Positions 8,788-17,022 of a DNA stretch of 64,000 bases are shown in pieces. The stretch is from positions 310,001-374,000 of the forward strand of contig CANMQI010000006.1 of NCBI GenBank assembly GCA_947499955.1, read 5' to 3'. A program made the translations under genes and the position numbers. The stretch's first letter is position 1. The number at the start of each line of letters is the position of its first letter. Source of the DNA: an uncultured Granulosicoccus sp. (GTDB lineage: Bacteria; Pseudomonadota; Gammaproteobacteria; Granulosicoccales; Granulosicoccaceae). The notes beneath the pieces were generated by a model. It had not been told where the DNA came from. It made no database searches and was given only the letters and a program-made list of their open reading frames with translations.

Positions 8788-9848
8788 GGGTGTATCTGCT
8801 GTTGATCCAGAGCAATCATCCGAGCGGATGTGCTCGCCAGAGAGATCGCTTCGACAACCCGCAGGTTCGCCAAGCCATCCTCGACACTCACTCGCGGCAC
8901 TGTCTCTCCACGCACCACCTGGAGAAAATGCGCCAACTGCCGGGACAGTGGGTCTATCTGCTCTCGTGCAGGCACTGCCTCAGTCATTCGCTGCCACCAC
9001 GAGGACTCCTGCTCAGCGGGGTGAAACCGCGTCGTCAGGGTCGGCACCGACAAACTGCCACGGGTCCCCGCTATCCAGTAGCAGTTCTCGTCATGCTGCT
9101 GTGGGTAAGCCGGATTTTCACCGGAGGTCAGCTCCCAACTGGCGGCACTGGCAGCCGTATCCGACAACAGGAAGGTCCCCAGAGCACCACTGGCGAAACG
9201 CAGAGTGATGCCGACGGTATCCTCCACCTCGAACTGCCTCATCTCCCTGGATGCCATCGCCTGAACGTGGGTGATCTCCCCCATCAGCATGCGCAGATTG
9301 TGTACCTCGTGAATCATGTTGATCAGAATCGGGCCACCACCTGCCTGACTTCGCCACGGTGCCTGCTCGAAATAGTCGGCAGGCTTGTAGAACTGCGCGC
9401 TGCCCATGATGGATACCAGCCGTCCCAGCTGACCGCTGGCGATGGTTTCGCAGGCTCTGGACATGATGTCACTGTGCGCACGGTGATGCCCCACCAGAAC
9501 GGGTACCCCGGTGCGTTGCACCTCCTCAGCCAGCACCAGACCACTGGCATGATCGGTCGCGACCGGTTTCTCCAGCAACACCGGAATGCCGGCGGACAGG
9601 CATTGTCGTGTCTGCTCTACATGCAAGGCGTTGGGTGTGGCGATGATGACGGCGTCCGGTCGTTGTGAATCCAGCAAGGCCTGGAGAGAATCGAAATGCG
9701 GAACCTGGTATGCGGCAGCCAGCTCGGCGGCATTGCCAGCGGGGTCCACTATCGCCTGCAGGCAACACCCGTCATTGGAATAGATGGTTCGGATATGGAC
9801 TTGTCCGATCAGTCCAGCACCAACCACCGCGATCTGCAATACCGTCAT
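8784..9848 (-). CDS. Gfo/Idh/MocA-family NAD(P)-dependent oxidoreductase
   Basis: This 354-residue cytoplasmic dehydrogenase carries an N-terminal Rossmann motif GAGLIGQVH (residues 10-18) and the family EKP motif in LLEKPVATD near residue 93, where the Lys is the usual catalytic residue. The C-terminal sheet domain includes GGGPILINMIHEVHNLR. Relatives oxidise or reduce sugars, inositols and other polyols. It is the first gene of the cassette with the EamA transporter and the HAD phosphatase. The specific substrate cannot be read from sequence alone. Confidence 0.9.
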   Translation of the reverse strand: MTVLQIAVVGAGLIGQVHIRTIYSNDGCCLQAIVDPAGNAAELAAAYQVPHFDSLQALLDSQRPDAVIIATPNALHVEQTRQCLSAGIPVLLEKPVATDHASGLVLAEEVQRTGVPVLVGHHRAHSDIMSRACETIASGQLGRLVSIMGSAQFYKPADYFEQAPWRSQAGGGPILINMIHEVHNLRMLMGEITHVQAMASREMRQFEVEDTVGITLRFASGALGTFLLSDTAASAASWELTSGENPAYPQQHDENCYWIAGTRGSLSVPTLTTRFHPAEQESSWWQRMTEAVPAREQIDPLSRQLAHFLQVVRGETVPRVSVEDGLANLRVVEAISLASTSARMIALDQQQIHP

Positions 9849-9945
9849 CGAAATACAGCGCCTTCAGCAATGCTGCATCATCTCACTTATAGGCAGGCGA
9901 TGTCTCCCCGCGAGGGCCCGTTCTTACCGAGTTCGACCATGCGCT

Positions 9946-10335
9946 CTACAAGCTCAGCAGCGCCTCGACCCAGGTATAGCCCCACAACAGCAAGGCGAGC
10001 AGGACGGCAGCCGAGCCCATGTCCTTGGCCCTGCCGGAGAGCTCATGGAACTCCGCACCTACGCGATCAACCACCGCTTCAAGTGCACTGTTCAGAACCT
10101 CCACAATCAATACCAGTAGCGTGATGGCAACCAGCAGCATGCGATCGCCACGTTGCAGATCAAGTACAAGGCACAGAGGCAAAGACACTACGGCCAACAG
10201 GCACTCCTGCCGGAAAGCGGCCTCGCCCTGCCAGGCTGCATGCAGCCCCTTCAGGGAGTAGCCTCCTGCCTTGATCAGTCTTGTCATACCGGTATGCTTG
10301 ACCGGTACGGTCTGTTCGGATTCGTTGATCAACAT
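9946..10335 (-). CDS. dgkA: Diacylglycerol kinase
   Basis: This 129-residue inner-membrane protein matches the small bacterial diacylglycerol kinase that phosphorylates diacylglycerol to phosphatidic acid. The signature EVLNSALEAVVDR is followed by HELSGRAKDMGSAAV, and the N-terminal amphipathic stretch RLIKAGGYSLKGLHAAWQGE matches the family start. I placed the start at ATG 10335, 5 bp after the upstream stop. It ends an operon led by an Omp85 protein and EptA. EptA releases diacylglycerol from phosphatidylethanolamine, so a kinase here makes direct sense as a recycling enzyme. Confidence 0.95.
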   Translation of the reverse strand: MLINESEQTVPVKHTGMTRLIKAGGYSLKGLHAAWQGEAAFRQECLLAVVSLPLCLVLDLQRGDRMLLVAITLLVLIVEVLNSALEAVVDRVGAEFHELSGRAKDMGSAAVLLALLLWGYTWVEALLSL

Positions 10336-10340
10336 GTTCT

Positions 10341-10880
10341 TCAGTGACGATTGAAATGGATGGTGAGAGAGGTCACCAGATGGAAACGCAAGGCGCGACC
10401 GATTACCACGGTTGCCAGAAACGGCAATAGACCGACATGCAACAGACCGGCGGCCAGAGAAAAAATGAACAACGGTAGAGGCAGCAAGGCGGCCAGAAAC
10501 ACCAGACTCTCGCCCCATTGCCCCAGGGCGTTGATCAACTGGCCAAACAGACTGCTGGCAATGAAGCTGTCATCCCATGACAGATAGCCCTGTACCAGAT
10601 GTCCCATGGCATAGCTGTAGAGCGCTCCGACGCCAGAGAACACCGCCGCCAGTATCGCGAAGCGCCGGGCCATGTCTGGCGCTCTGCGAGTCAGTGGAAC
10701 CAGAAGAAACTCGACCGGCAACATCGGAACACCGGCCTCCAGTGCGGACCAGATCCATAGCGAGCGTTCACCTGCTCCGGCAATCAGTTCATTGAGGTAT
10801 CGCCGTGACAGACAGGAATGGCGTCGCGCCAGCTGTCGCGACACCATTTCATCATGTTTGTCTTCCAGCTCCTCCATCAT
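10341..10880 (-). CDS. YqaA/DedA-like (VTT-domain) membrane protein
   Basis: This 179-residue membrane protein has a hydrophobic pattern like YqaA/DedA-family VTT proteins. The stretch PVEFLLVPLTRR is followed by FSGVGALYSYAMGHL, and the C-terminus reads LPLPLFIFSLAAGLLH then FLATVVIGRALRFHLV, the loop-helix typical of the family. DedA proteins move lipid carriers and influence resistance to cationic peptides. The start ATG 10880 overlaps the eptA stop in TGATG, indicating translational coupling; a second in-frame ATG follows immediately. The family call is from memory of patterns, and the exact function is unknown. Confidence 0.75.
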   Translation of the reverse strand: MMEELEDKHDEMVSRQLARRHSCLSRRYLNELIAGAGERSLWIWSALEAGVPMLPVEFLLVPLTRRAPDMARRFAILAAVFSGVGALYSYAMGHLVQGYLSWDDSFIASSLFGQLINALGQWGESLVFLAALLPLPLFIFSLAAGLLHVGLLPFLATVVIGRALRFHLVTSLTIHFNRH

Positions 10881-12649
10881 CAACGAATGGCAGAATTGCC
10901 CGACAAGCCACCTTCCGCTGCAGACCACTCGTCCGACACCAGGTTCAGAGATCCGGCTGACATTCGATCAGGCGTAAACAGATCCAGAGTGGGCTTGTAC
11001 AGTGCGGTCTGTCGTTGATACAGGCCCAGCAGACTGGCGCTGATATTATCGTGATTCAGCAGATCATCAATCTGCCTGACCTGACTTGGCAGGTTCGGCC
11101 AACCACGACTGCGTTGCAGCTCGGCAGAGAACCAGGCCAGCATCGGGATCTCGCGCTGCACCGCTGGCGCCAGAAACCGTGGCAAGCCGTGCAGATAGAC
11201 ACCGTTCTCGCCCAGTGATTCTCCATGGTCGGATGAGTAGAACAGAAAGCTGTTGTCATCCCTGGCATCCAGACTATCGATCAATGAGGCCAGCACATGG
11301 TCGGTATAGAGAATCGTGTTGTCGTAGGCGTTGACGATCTCCTCTTCCGTACAATCCTGCGGTGCCTTGCTATGGCAGTAGGGTGTGAACCGTGCAAATT
11401 CACCCGGATAACGCCGGAAGTAGGCCGGGCCGTGACTGCCCATGGTGTGCAGTACCAGCAGCACATCCTCAGTGGTGCTGTCCAGATACTGATCGACATT
11501 CTCGAGCAGTATCTCGTCATGCCATGCACCATCGACAAACAGTGGGTTGCTCACATCGGCATCAGCCAGAAGATTGGTATTCTCGATGCGTCGGCATACC
11601 CCCTTGCAACTGGAATTACTGTCAACCCAGACCGTCTTCACGCCGGCCTTCTGCAAGACATCGAGCACATTGGACTGCTGTTCGGCTTTCTCCGGGGTAT
11701 AGATATCCTGTCCGAGAAAGGAGAACATGCAAGGTACTGAAAAGGCTGTCGAGGTGCCGCAGGAGGTCACGTTCCTGAAGTTCATGACCGAGCGTGCCGC
11801 CAGCTCAGGGTTGGTCTGTCGCTCATAGCCATTGAGGGAAAAGTTGCTGCGACGCGCAGTCTCGCCCACCACCATGATTCCTACGGTGCGCTCGGCCTTG
11901 TCCGGCATGCCGCTGACATCATCACCCAATTCGGTAAATTGAAAGGCGCGTGCTTCCCGAGCGCGTGCCACCAGCTGGCTGGCTGTCTTTATCGGGTAGA
12001 ACGGTGTCAGATACACTTCAAGATCACTGTTCTCCCGGGACACATAGGTGATGTACCTGAAGTTGAACATCACAAGCGTCACGGCTACCAGCACGATGCC
12101 ACCTGCCCAGAGCAGTCGACGCAAGGTATCCGTCCAGACACTTCCGTAATCGACTCTGACCCAAAGGACAATGGCTGCGGGTACTGCCGTGGTTGTCAGC
12201 ACTGACCACAACATGGACCAGGACAGCAGCTCGAGGCCTTCCTGCGTATTGGCTTCCCGAACGGTTTCGGTCACGTTTCGAACCATTTCCAGATCGAACA
12301 CGACACCCAGGTGACGGGTGAAGTAGGCCAGCACACCTGAGAGCAACAAGGCAGCCAGCAAGGCCGGTTTCAGCACGAAGCGCTGGCCGATCAACAGCAG
12401 CGGCAGCACCAGTAACACCATCATCAATCCCAGCAGTGTTGCCACATAGCCAAGCGCATTGCCATCTAAGGGGGCAAGCCGTTGACTGATCTCTGACCAC
12501 AGGGTTGCATTATCTATCAGACAGATCCACAGACCGATCATGACGATGAGCGCGGGAGCGCGAAACCTCGGTCTGTGGAACCATCTCATGAAGGAGACCG
12601 GGCTTTGTTCGAATTCAGTAGTTCGCACTGCTATTGTATTATTGGACAT
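10880..12649 (-). CDS. eptA: Lipid A/phosphoethanolamine transferase, EptA family
   Basis: This 589-residue enzyme has five N-terminal membrane helices (to about residue 210) and a periplasmic sulfatase-fold domain. It moves phosphoethanolamine from phosphatidylethanolamine to lipid A, releasing diacylglycerol. The nucleophile region TSCGTSTAFSVPCMFS, with Thr near residue 299, and metal-site stretches VGETARRSNF and SSDHGESLGENG are the EptA/MCR hallmarks. Several Cys pairs (SCGTS, VPCMF, SCKGVCRR, CHSKAPQDC) fit the disulfides of this family. It lies 17 bp after the Omp85 gene and overlaps the next gene, so four genes form one operon, probably driven by the hexamer-array promoter at 14399-14459. 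Confidence 0.95.
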   Translation of the reverse strand: MSNNTIAVRTTEFEQSPVSFMRWFHRPRFRAPALIVMIGLWICLIDNATLWSEISQRLAPLDGNALGYVATLLGLMMVLLVLPLLLIGQRFVLKPALLAALLLSGVLAYFTRHLGVVFDLEMVRNVTETVREANTQEGLELLSWSMLWSVLTTTAVPAAIVLWVRVDYGSVWTDTLRRLLWAGGIVLVAVTLVMFNFRYITYVSRENSDLEVYLTPFYPIKTASQLVARAREARAFQFTELGDDVSGMPDKAERTVGIMVVGETARRSNFSLNGYERQTNPELAARSVMNFRNVTSCGTSTAFSVPCMFSFLGQDIYTPEKAEQQSNVLDVLQKAGVKTVWVDSNSSCKGVCRRIENTNLLADADVSNPLFVDGAWHDEILLENVDQYLDSTTEDVLLVLHTMGSHGPAYFRRYPGEFARFTPYCHSKAPQDCTEEEIVNAYDNTILYTDHVLASLIDSLDARDDNSFLFYSSDHGESLGENGVYLHGLPRFLAPAVQREIPMLAWFSAELQRSRGWPNLPSQVRQIDDLLNHDNISASLLGLYQRQTALYKPTLDLFTPDRMSAGSLNLVSDEWSAAEGGLSGNSAIR

Positions 12650-12666
12650 GCCGTTTTATGTCGTTA

Positions 12667-14376
12667 TCAGAAATTGAGTCGAGTACCAACGAATATCTGG
12701 AAGTCGTCGATGTCGTTGTCATCAGTCAGGGGAACGGAAATATCGAAGCGGTTGACAGCCGCACGTGAACTGCGTGTAGGCGCCAGCAACAGACCGACGC
12801 CCACGTTGACGAGCGTCTCTGCATCATCACCATCCGACCAGGCTCGGCCGCCTTCAACGAACCCCGTGAAGCCGACATGCGCCAGAGACCATGGCGACCA
12901 TTGGGTGATATGGCGATATTCAGCCAGGCCAAGGATCCTGCGATCACCCACCTGGAACCGCTCCGGGTAGCCACGCAGCCCATCCGCACCACCCACAGCA
13001 AAACGTTCGACAGGTGAAAAACCTTCACGCATCTCGCCGGTCAGACGAAGATCCAGTTGATCCACATCACTCAGCCAGCGGAAATACTGGTAGCGGGCGC
13101 TGAGCTCCTGCTTGTCGGCACCGTCATCGGAGAAATAATGGATCTGGTGCAGTGAAGCCTTGTGCAGGTCTGCCTGGCCGCCATACCAGCCCTGGCTCAT
13201 GTCCAGCTCCAGACGCAGTGCGTCTTCCTCATTGCCAAGACCGATCAGCAGCGCGCCCGCCTCGACAGTGACACTCAAACCCAGGTTGATATCTTCGGTC
13301 TTGCGAATTCCCAGGTAGTTCTGCCTCTTGATCCAGCGATTCTGGCTCCACTGGGCACTGATGAACGGATAGAGCTCACGGCGGTCGGTGTCCTTATCCA
13401 GCTTCTCGCCACTGCTACCGTCAACCGCCTTCTCACTGATATAGCGCAAGCCTGTTCCCAGCCTTGATACCGGGTAATCACTTTGCACAAGCTTTCTGGC
13501 CGTCCAGATTTCAAAGTGAGTCTTTTCCAGTGACTCATCAGGAATATCTTCATCAGTCTGCTCACTGGTCCCCAGCCACGGCAGGGTATCCTTCTGCGCA
13601 GTGACCCACCAGGCACGATCTGCCTCGGAAGAGTAGAAGGGCAGCCCACCTTCAAGGGAGTAGCTCTGGTTCCCATCGGCATCACCAAGCCCTGCCACGA
13701 ACTGGTAGCGACTGCCAAACACGTTGTCATCACGATAGCTGAAGGCGGTCTCCTGGCTACCGTTCGAACGTGAACTGCGAAAACGCAACTCCTTGCCCAG
13801 ACCCAGCACATTGAGGTCCTGCACTTCGAAGGCATAGCGTGTGTTACCACCTGCAGAACCGACCGACACCGAAGGGGTCAGTGTCCAGTTGTCGATGGTG
13901 CGCACTTCCACATCAACGCGTTTGCCACACACCCGATGCGGCGTGACCACTGCATCACGCAGGTAACGTTTTTCACGCAGCAGACGTTCGGCTTCCAGTA
14001 ATTTTTCTTCCGAGAAGCTGTCGCCTTCACTGAACGGTAGTGCATTGAAAACCGTCGTGGTTCGCGTACTCGGATGCAAGGCATTCGCGGCCGTATTGAT
14101 GAATGCGTTCTCAGCCTCATTCGTCAGATCGAACAGGTCGCCCGTTCTGACCGTGATGCGACCAAAGATCATTTCATTGGAAAGCCCTTCGGTGTTACCC
14201 GCGGCAGGCTCGGCTCGAACCGCCTTTGATGCCTGCTGGTAGTCGAGCCAGTCGATACAGCCATCATCCGCGGCGAGAGCGGCAGAGTTACAGACAATGG
14301 GAAACGCACAGACAATCATCACGAGCCGTGAAGTCGCGGGAGTGGTCAGTGCAGGTCTCGATGTAGATTCAGGCAT
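12667..14376 (-). CDS. Omp85/BamA-TamA-superfamily outer-membrane protein with POTRA-like region
   Basis: This protein has about 569 residues from ATG 14376 (MPESTSRPAL); an in-frame ATG at 14406 would fall inside the operator array. A signal peptide is likely (LVMIVCAFPIVCNSAALA). One POTRA-like segment sits near residues 90-170 (PFSEGDSFSEEKLLEAERLLREKRYLRDA in part), followed by a 16-stranded-type barrel. The Omp85 lid-loop motif appears as GGADGLRGYPE near residue 465, and the chain ends in Phe (VGTRLNF), as expected for a barrel inserted by BAM. It is shorter than BamA or TamA. It leads the eptA-dgkA operon, so it may help place or tolerate modified envelope lipids; that role is inference. 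Confidence 0.8.
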   Translation of the reverse strand: MPESTSRPALTTPATSRLVMIVCAFPIVCNSAALAADDGCIDWLDYQQASKAVRAEPAAGNTEGLSNEMIFGRITVRTGDLFDLTNEAENAFINTAANALHPSTRTTTVFNALPFSEGDSFSEEKLLEAERLLREKRYLRDAVVTPHRVCGKRVDVEVRTIDNWTLTPSVSVGSAGGNTRYAFEVQDLNVLGLGKELRFRSSRSNGSQETAFSYRDDNVFGSRYQFVAGLGDADGNQSYSLEGGLPFYSSEADRAWWVTAQKDTLPWLGTSEQTDEDIPDESLEKTHFEIWTARKLVQSDYPVSRLGTGLRYISEKAVDGSSGEKLDKDTDRRELYPFISAQWSQNRWIKRQNYLGIRKTEDINLGLSVTVEAGALLIGLGNEEDALRLELDMSQGWYGGQADLHKASLHQIHYFSDDGADKQELSARYQYFRWLSDVDQLDLRLTGEMREGFSPVERFAVGGADGLRGYPERFQVGDRRILGLAEYRHITQWSPWSLAHVGFTGFVEGGRAWSDGDDAETLVNVGVGLLLAPTRSSRAAVNRFDISVPLTDDNDIDDFQIFVGTRLNF

Positions 14377-14398
14377 GACAATACTATCGGCCCCGAGT

Positions 14399-14459
14399 CT
14401 GAGCATTGCCTGAAGTGAAACTGAAGTGTTGCTGAGCGGAAACTGAAGTTCAGCTGAAG
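14399..14459 (-). promoter_or_regulatory. Six-copy 11-bp-phased operator array upstream of the Omp85-eptA-dgkA operon
   Basis: Read on the minus strand, hexamers CTTCAG or GCTCAG end in an invariant TCAG and start every 11 bp (plus-strand positions 14399, 14410, 14421, 14432, 14443, 14454). Four are CTTCAG and two are GCTCAG. This direct-repeat, one-helical-turn spacing is how OmpR/PhoB regulators such as PmrA and PhoP bind. A -10-like TAGTAT (14381-14386, minus strand) begins 12 bp after the last hexamer, the spacing known for PhoP-type promoters. The same hexamer occurs in the array at 16929-16967. The neighbouring OmpR-type regulator is the obvious binder, by inference. Confidence 0.8.
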
Positions 14460-14529
14460 ATCAAGCCAATACCGCCACGGGCCTGACCGCACCTGCGGTA
14501 TTGACGCGGTTCCGGTGTACTATTCTCGA

Positions 14530-16050
14530 ATGAAAGACTTTGCCCAGTCCGTATTCCGCTCCGTTGTGCCGGTGACACTGCTCGTGCTGCTCACCGGCGG
14601 CATTGCGCTTGATGTGATGATCGCCGAACGCCTGGAAGAGGACTTCGATGAGCTGATGCTTGCCAAGTCGCTGGGCCTGATAGCCCTGGCCGAGGACGGT
14701 GATGACGGTGTGGAGATGGAGAACTACCAGACCAGCCTGCCCAGCTACGCCCTGAACGAGGATGCCGACTACTTCCAGCTCCTGTCCGACAATGGTGACG
14801 TGGTCATTGAATCCGACTCTCTCTCTTACTGGCCCGACACCAGCCACCCCCTTCCCGGCCCCTATGTGCAGGATGCCATGGAATTTCTCAACATCACCTT
14901 GCCTGATGGACGACCCGGTCGCCTGATGAGAAAGCGCTTCGTGCCGAGACTGGACTATGACGAGGGTGGTCAGTTCGGTCATGCTCTGGAACTGGATGCC
15001 CGTTTTCTGGAGTTCCCGGGAAACCGCGGAGCCATATTCACGGAACACCTGCCGGAAGGGAGCGACCAGGTCCTGTCGATTGAACGCAGGCCGCTTGTTC
15101 TGCAACTGGCCATGAGCCGGGACAAGCTTGAATCGCTGATCAACACGGTGCACTCGGTACTGCTGCTGACCGGTCTGGGCATCATGGTCGCATTCGTTCT
15201 ACTGGCCCGTCGTGGCATCAGGCAGGCCGTGAAACCACTGAGATCCATCACCGATGAATTACATACGATCGACGCTCAACGCTTCGATCAACGCCTGTCT
15301 TCACAAACAGATGTGACTGAACTGCAACAGCTGACACAGAGCGTCAACGTCCTGCTGGAACGTGTGGATTCGGCATTCAAACGCGAACGTCGATTCTCTG
15401 GAGACGTCGCCCATGAACTGCGCACGCCACTGGCTGAACTGCGAACCTTGCTGGAAGTATCGGAACGCTGGCCGGACGATCCCGTCATCAAGGAAAGCTT
15501 CAATACGGATGTCCTGAGTGTTGCGGAACGCATGCAGAGAATCGTTGAAACACTGCTGCAACTGAGTCGTAGTGAACAAGGCACTGACATGCTTCTCGCC
15601 TGTCCGAATCTGGGCGCCCTGGTTCACGACTGCGTACAACGACTGCAGAGTAAAGCCGATGAGCGCCAGATTCAGGTATCAGTCTCTGTCAGCGATTCGA
15701 ATCTGCCAGTCATCGGCCTGGATCAGTGGCAGTGCATCATTGGCAACCTGCTCGACAATGCCCTGGAATATGCACAACCCGCAACTCAGGTGAGTATCGA
15801 GCTGCTTGCAACATCGGATACCGGCTTTCGCTTTTCCATCAGCAATCATGCCCCTGATCTGCAGCAAGCCGATCTGGAGCACATGTATGAGCGGCTATGG
15901 CGCAAGGACCATTCTCGAACCTCGGGAATGCACAGCGGACTGGGACTGTCTCTGGTGAAATCCTGCTGCAAGCAGCTTGGGACCACGCTGAACTCCACGC
16001 TGGAAAACGAACGGCTGATCATCAGCATCGATGGAACGATCAATGCCTGA
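14530..16050 (+). CDS. Two-component sensor histidine kinase (QseC/PmrB-like layout)
   Basis: This kinase has about 506 residues from ATG 14530 (MKDFAQSVFR); a GTG at 14515 is also in frame. One membrane helix lies at residues 10-30 and another near 215-240, enclosing a periplasmic domain of about 180 residues. The domain is strikingly acidic at its start (EEDFDELM, EDGDDGVEME, NEDADY), as in cation or polycation sensors. A HAMP-like linker follows, then the HisKA box FSGDVAHELRTPLAEL with the phospho-His, and an ATPase domain with NLLDNALEYA and SGLGLSLVKS. It is divergent from the Omp85-eptA operon and convergent with its likely regulator gene. The sensed signal is inferred, not shown. Confidence 0.9.
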   Translation: MKDFAQSVFRSVVPVTLLVLLTGGIALDVMIAERLEEDFDELMLAKSLGLIALAEDGDDGVEMENYQTSLPSYALNEDADYFQLLSDNGDVVIESDSLSYWPDTSHPLPGPYVQDAMEFLNITLPDGRPGRLMRKRFVPRLDYDEGGQFGHALELDARFLEFPGNRGAIFTEHLPEGSDQVLSIERRPLVLQLAMSRDKLESLINTVHSVLLLTGLGIMVAFVLLARRGIRQAVKPLRSITDELHTIDAQRFDQRLSSQTDVTELQQLTQSVNVLLERVDSAFKRERRFSGDVAHELRTPLAELRTLLEVSERWPDDPVIKESFNTDVLSVAERMQRIVETLLQLSRSEQGTDMLLACPNLGALVHDCVQRLQSKADERQIQVSVSVSDSNLPVIGLDQWQCIIGNLLDNALEYAQPATQVSIELLATSDTGFRFSISNHAPDLQQADLEHMYERLWRKDHSRTSGMHSGLGLSLVKSCCKQLGTTLNSTLENERLIISIDGTINA

Positions 16051-16153
16051 GCAGCCTGACGATACCGCTTCTGCAAGCCGGCCAACATCAGTGATGGAGT
16101 CGTCAGCCCACCGCTTGCCTGCAGGTGTAGCGCTGTACTGATCGCTCGATACT

Positions 16154-16840
16154 TCAGGTATTCCCTGTTGCGATGAAGTACCCGAACCCGCGCCGATTCT
16201 CCACCAGGGCTGGCGCACCGGCAGCTCGCAGCTTGCGCCGCAACGCACTGACATGCGCCTCGATGGCATTGCGGGTAACGTCCGATGTCGCATCGTACAG
16301 ACGGTCGATCAACTGGTCGTGGGTAAACAGCTGGCCACGACGCTGCGCCAACAAGGCCAGAATATTGAACTCCGAGGGAGTCAGCACGATCTGCTGACCG
16401 TCAAAGGTCACGATACGCTCTTTCAGGTCGACATCAACACCGTTGAGCTGCAGCGTCGAGTTCAATGATGTCTCTGTCGTACGTGTGCGCCGCCCCAGCG
16501 CCCGTAGCCGAGACAGCAGTTCATCAAATGAAAAGGGCTTGACCAGGTAATCGTCTGCTCCGGCATCCAGCCCCGTGATGCGATCTTCGGTGGTATCTCT
16601 GGCTGACAGGATGATGACCTGACAGATATTGCCCGCCTGGCGCAGCCTGGACAACAGAGTCAGACCATCGATACCGGGAATCATCAGATCCAGCACCACG
16701 ATATCGTAGTCCGATTCACGCAGAAACGCCCATGCCTGATCGCCATCAAAGGCCTGATCGAGCACATAACCCGAATTACGCAGCCCCGCTCCCAGAGAGC
16801 GCTGCAAGCGATGAGAGTCTTCGACCAGAAGCAGTTTCAT
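16154..16840 (-). CDS. OmpR/PhoB-family response regulator (PmrA/QseB-like)
   Basis: This 228-residue regulator has an N-terminal receiver with the phospho-Asp51 in VVLDLMIPGIDG, Thr/Ser switch ILSARD and Lys in YLVKPF. The C-terminal winged helix (about residues 130-225) includes LTPSEFNILALLAQ and TRNAIEAHVSALRRKLRAAG. The 3' end faces the kinase gene, so kinase and regulator are convergent, with 103 bp between them, instead of forming the usual operon. The start ATG 16840 is divergent from the LtaS-like gene. The second TCAG-hexamer array lies between them, so it could also adjust its own expression. Confidence 0.93.
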   Translation of the reverse strand: MKLLLVEDSHRLQRSLGAGLRNSGYVLDQAFDGDQAWAFLRESDYDIVVLDLMIPGIDGLTLLSRLRQAGNICQVIILSARDTTEDRITGLDAGADDYLVKPFSFDELLSRLRALGRRTRTTETSLNSTLQLNGVDVDLKERIVTFDGQQIVLTPSEFNILALLAQRRGQLFTHDQLIDRLYDATSDVTRNAIEAHVSALRRKLRAAGAPALVENRRGFGYFIATGNT

Positions 16841-16928
16841 GAATCGATATGCAAGAATTTCATCTGCGTACTGTGCCGCGACCTCTGCGGTAAATCAAGT
16901 AACGTCGAACGTCAACGACAAAGGCAAT

Positions 16929-16967
16929 CTTCAGCAGAACCTCAGTTTCACTTCAGCGCCTCTTCAG
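16929..16967 (+). promoter_or_regulatory. Four-copy 11-bp-phased operator array upstream of the LtaS-like gene
   Basis: On the plus strand, hexamers CTTCAG, CCTCAG, CTTCAG, CTTCAG start at 16929, 16940, 16951 and 16962, exactly 11 bp apart. They read towards the LtaS-like gene at 17023. A 15-base stretch, TCAGTTTCACTTCAG, is identical to part of the minus-strand array before the Omp85 operon, showing that the two are copies of one operator type. No -10 box is convincing here. The response-regulator gene starts 88 bp to the left in the other direction and may share the control region. Confidence 0.8.
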
Positions 16968-17022
16968 TCCACATCGTTAACTTGCTCATCTCTACTGATG
17001 GAACGCGAAGCGATACTCCCTG

